The notes below the pieces were generated by a model that was given only the letters and a program-made list of their open reading frames with translations, was not told where the DNA came from and did no database searches. The position numbers and the translations under genes are program-made. From the NCBI GenBank assembly GCA_002728175.1, contig PBVH01000044.1, positions 11,060 to 19,953 on the forward strand: 8,894 nucleotides of DNA, read 5' to 3'. Each line of letters begins with the position of its first letter. The stretch's first letter is position 1. Source of the DNA: Flavobacteriales bacterium. Its GTDB lineage: Bacteria > Bacteroidota > Bacteroidia > Flavobacteriales > BACL11. Shown here one piece after another: positions 7,822 through 8,894 of this stretch.

Positions 7822-8894
7822 TTAATATTTTATTAATTTTTGATGAGTTATTGTTTCTGTATTATCAAGAGTTATAAGATATACTCCTTGTGGTAATAAG
7901 GAAACATCCAACATTGTTTTTAATTTTAATATTTTTTTAGATAATATGATTTTACCATTAAAATCAGTAATAGTAAGTTGAGAAAAATTTGATAATTTAT
8001 CTAATTCAATGCATATCTGATTTTTACTTGGATTTGGATAAACTTGAAAATTTGAATTTATATTTTTTATATCATTAGAAATAAGATCAATTGTTGATGT
8101 AAAAGCATCAGTTCCACAACTATTAGAGACTAACAAAGTAACATCAAAAACCCCAGAATTTTGATAAGTAAAAGAGACATCTCCATTGCTTGTATCAAGA
8201 AAAGTTCCATCTGACATAAAATCCCACAAGTATGATGTTGCATGAGAAGAGGTATTAATAAAATCTACTGTCAATCCATTAATTGTATAAGTAAAACCTG
8301 CAACGGAAGCTGTATCCATTGTAATATTAACATAATCACTTCCTTGACAACCTAAACTGTCTGTCACAGTTACATAATATAATCCAAAAGTGTCCACAAC
8401 AAAAGTTTGAAGAGTTGTGCTATCAGACCAGAGATAGTTATTCCAATCACTTCCAGCATCTAAAATCAAACTATCACCTAAGCAAAGTTTTTGATCATTT
8501 CCAATATCCACTAGCGGAGGATTCGATAAAGATATCAAAATAGTGTCTGAAGCAATACATCCTAATGAATCTGAAACTAAAATACTATAAATACCACTTG
8601 ATGAAATAATAATCTGTGAGCTAGTATCCGAAGTATTCCATTCATAAGAAGAATAATTACCATATACAGTTAACACCATACCAGCCAAAGAACATAGACT
8701 AGTATCATTACCTAAGTCAACTGTTAAATTATAGCAAGAACCATCATCAATTGTAGCTAAAGGATTGTAATTGCAAGATGTGATATCCATACAACCGTAA
8801 ACGAAATAAATACAGGAACCATCGTCAACTGTAGCTGTTGGATCATAATTTGTAGCTGTTGGATCTGTACAACCATAAACTGGACATGTAGAAC
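7822..8894 (-). CDS. Repeat-containing surface protein with Ig-like, PKD and T9SS sorting domains, C-terminal part (runs off the right edge)
   Basis: The reading frame stays open to the last base of the window, so these 356 residues are the C-terminal part of a longer protein; an internal ATG at 8788-8790 is not the true start. In order: two calcium-binding-like repeats, GCTDPTATNYDP...DDGSC (7-27) and GCMDITSCNYNP...DDGSC (33-53); two Ig-like domains (about 59-121 and 127-191), each with a D-x-GND opening, a following LC and a closing VSDSLGC or VTDSLGC; a PKD domain (about 197-270) with SYLWDF and FTYQNSGVFDVTLLV; and a T9SS sorting domain (about 281-356) from FQVYPNPS to KLIKY. Such architecture is typical of large secreted adhesin-like or structural Bacteroidota proteins; no enzymatic motif is visible here, though one could lie in the missing N-terminus. 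It ends 12 bases before the next gene with no evident terminator, so co-transcription with the glucan genes is possible. Confidence 0.9.
   Translation of the reverse strand, partial: STCPVYGCTDPTATNYDPTATVDDGSCIYFVYGCMDITSCNYNPLATIDDGSCYNLTVDLGNDTSLCSLAGMVLTVYGNYSSYEWNTSDTSSQIIISSSGIYSILVSDSLGCIASDTILISLSNPPLVDIGNDQKLCLGDSLILDAGSDWNNYLWSDSTTLQTFVVDTFGLYYVTVTDSLGCQGSDYVNITMDTASVAGFTYTINGLTVDFINTSSHATSYLWDFMSDGTFLDTSNGDVSFTYQNSGVFDVTLLVSNSCGTDAFTSTIDLISNDIKNINSNFQVYPNPSKNQICIELDKLSNFSQLTITDFNGKIILSKKILKLKTMLDVSLLPQGVYLITLDNTETITHQKLIKY
8738..8874 (-). repeat. Two 78-base-period tandem units encoding GC...DDGSC repeats
   Basis: Two diverged copies, about 8738-8796 and 8816-8874, are offset by exactly 78 bases (26 codons). 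Both begin gaaccatc and end acaacc on the plus strand. They encode the two Asp-rich GC...NY-x-P-x-A-T...DDGSC units of the surface protein. Inside the right-hand copy a perfect 15-base repeat (tgtagctgttggatc at 8830-8844 and 8851-8865, period 21) encodes DPTAT twice. The array probably continues beyond the window edge, because a further Cys-Pro-Val-Tyr segment precedes the first visible unit. Confidence 0.8.

Noticed and set aside
8788..8790. ATG as the start of the surface protein
   Set aside because: The frame stays open upstream to the window edge and encodes another copy of the same GC...DDGSC repeat, so this Met is internal.

Overview
The window is an AT-rich stretch of a genome that is almost certainly from the phylum Bacteroidota. 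Three of its proteins end in a type IX secretion system (T9SS) C-terminal sorting domain with the 'YPNP' signature, and a fourth begins with a Bacteroidota-style lipoprotein signal. Placement within Flavobacteriia or a related marine or aquatic lineage is plausible from the domain styles (GC-D-x-x-A-x-NY-x-P-x-A-x-x-DDGSC repeats, 'LGND..LC' Ig-like domains), but this is inference.

All six genes lie on the minus strand, so transcription runs from high to low coordinates. In order of transcription they are: (1) the C-terminal part of a repeat-rich surface protein that runs off the right edge (7822-8894); (2) a small secreted protein with a T9SS tail and no catalytic domain (6880-7809); (3) a secreted multidomain GH13 alpha-amylase-type enzyme with a T9SS tail (4044-6878); (4) a beta-phosphoglucomutase (3400-4047); (5) a GH65 maltose phosphorylase (1137-3416); and (6) the N-terminal 381 residues of a second GH13 enzyme, a predicted lipoprotein with a GTG start, running off the left edge (1-1143). 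The junctions are a 12-base gap, a 1-base gap, a 4-base ATGA overlap, a 17-base overlap and a 7-base overlap. No internal promoter or terminator was recognised, so this reads as one polycistronic unit. No intergenic stretch exceeds 12 bases.

The genes fit a coherent alpha-glucan pathway. The T9SS-exported GH13 enzyme would cut starch- or glycogen-like glucans outside the cell, possibly helped by the small non-catalytic partner. The lipoprotein GH13 would cut maltodextrins at an envelope membrane. Cytoplasmic GH65 would split maltose with phosphate into glucose and beta-glucose 1-phosphate, and beta-phosphoglucomutase would convert that to glucose 6-phosphate. No transporter (SusC/SusD or MFS) and no regulator lies inside the window; they would have to be outside it.

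The most interesting point is that the small secreted protein and the N-terminus of the amylase share a domain pattern (YAH-x-G ... GDS/GGS ... VFR-x-x-x-G-x-x-SGR). This suggests a stand-alone glucan-binding or helper protein encoded directly upstream of the enzyme carrying the same module.
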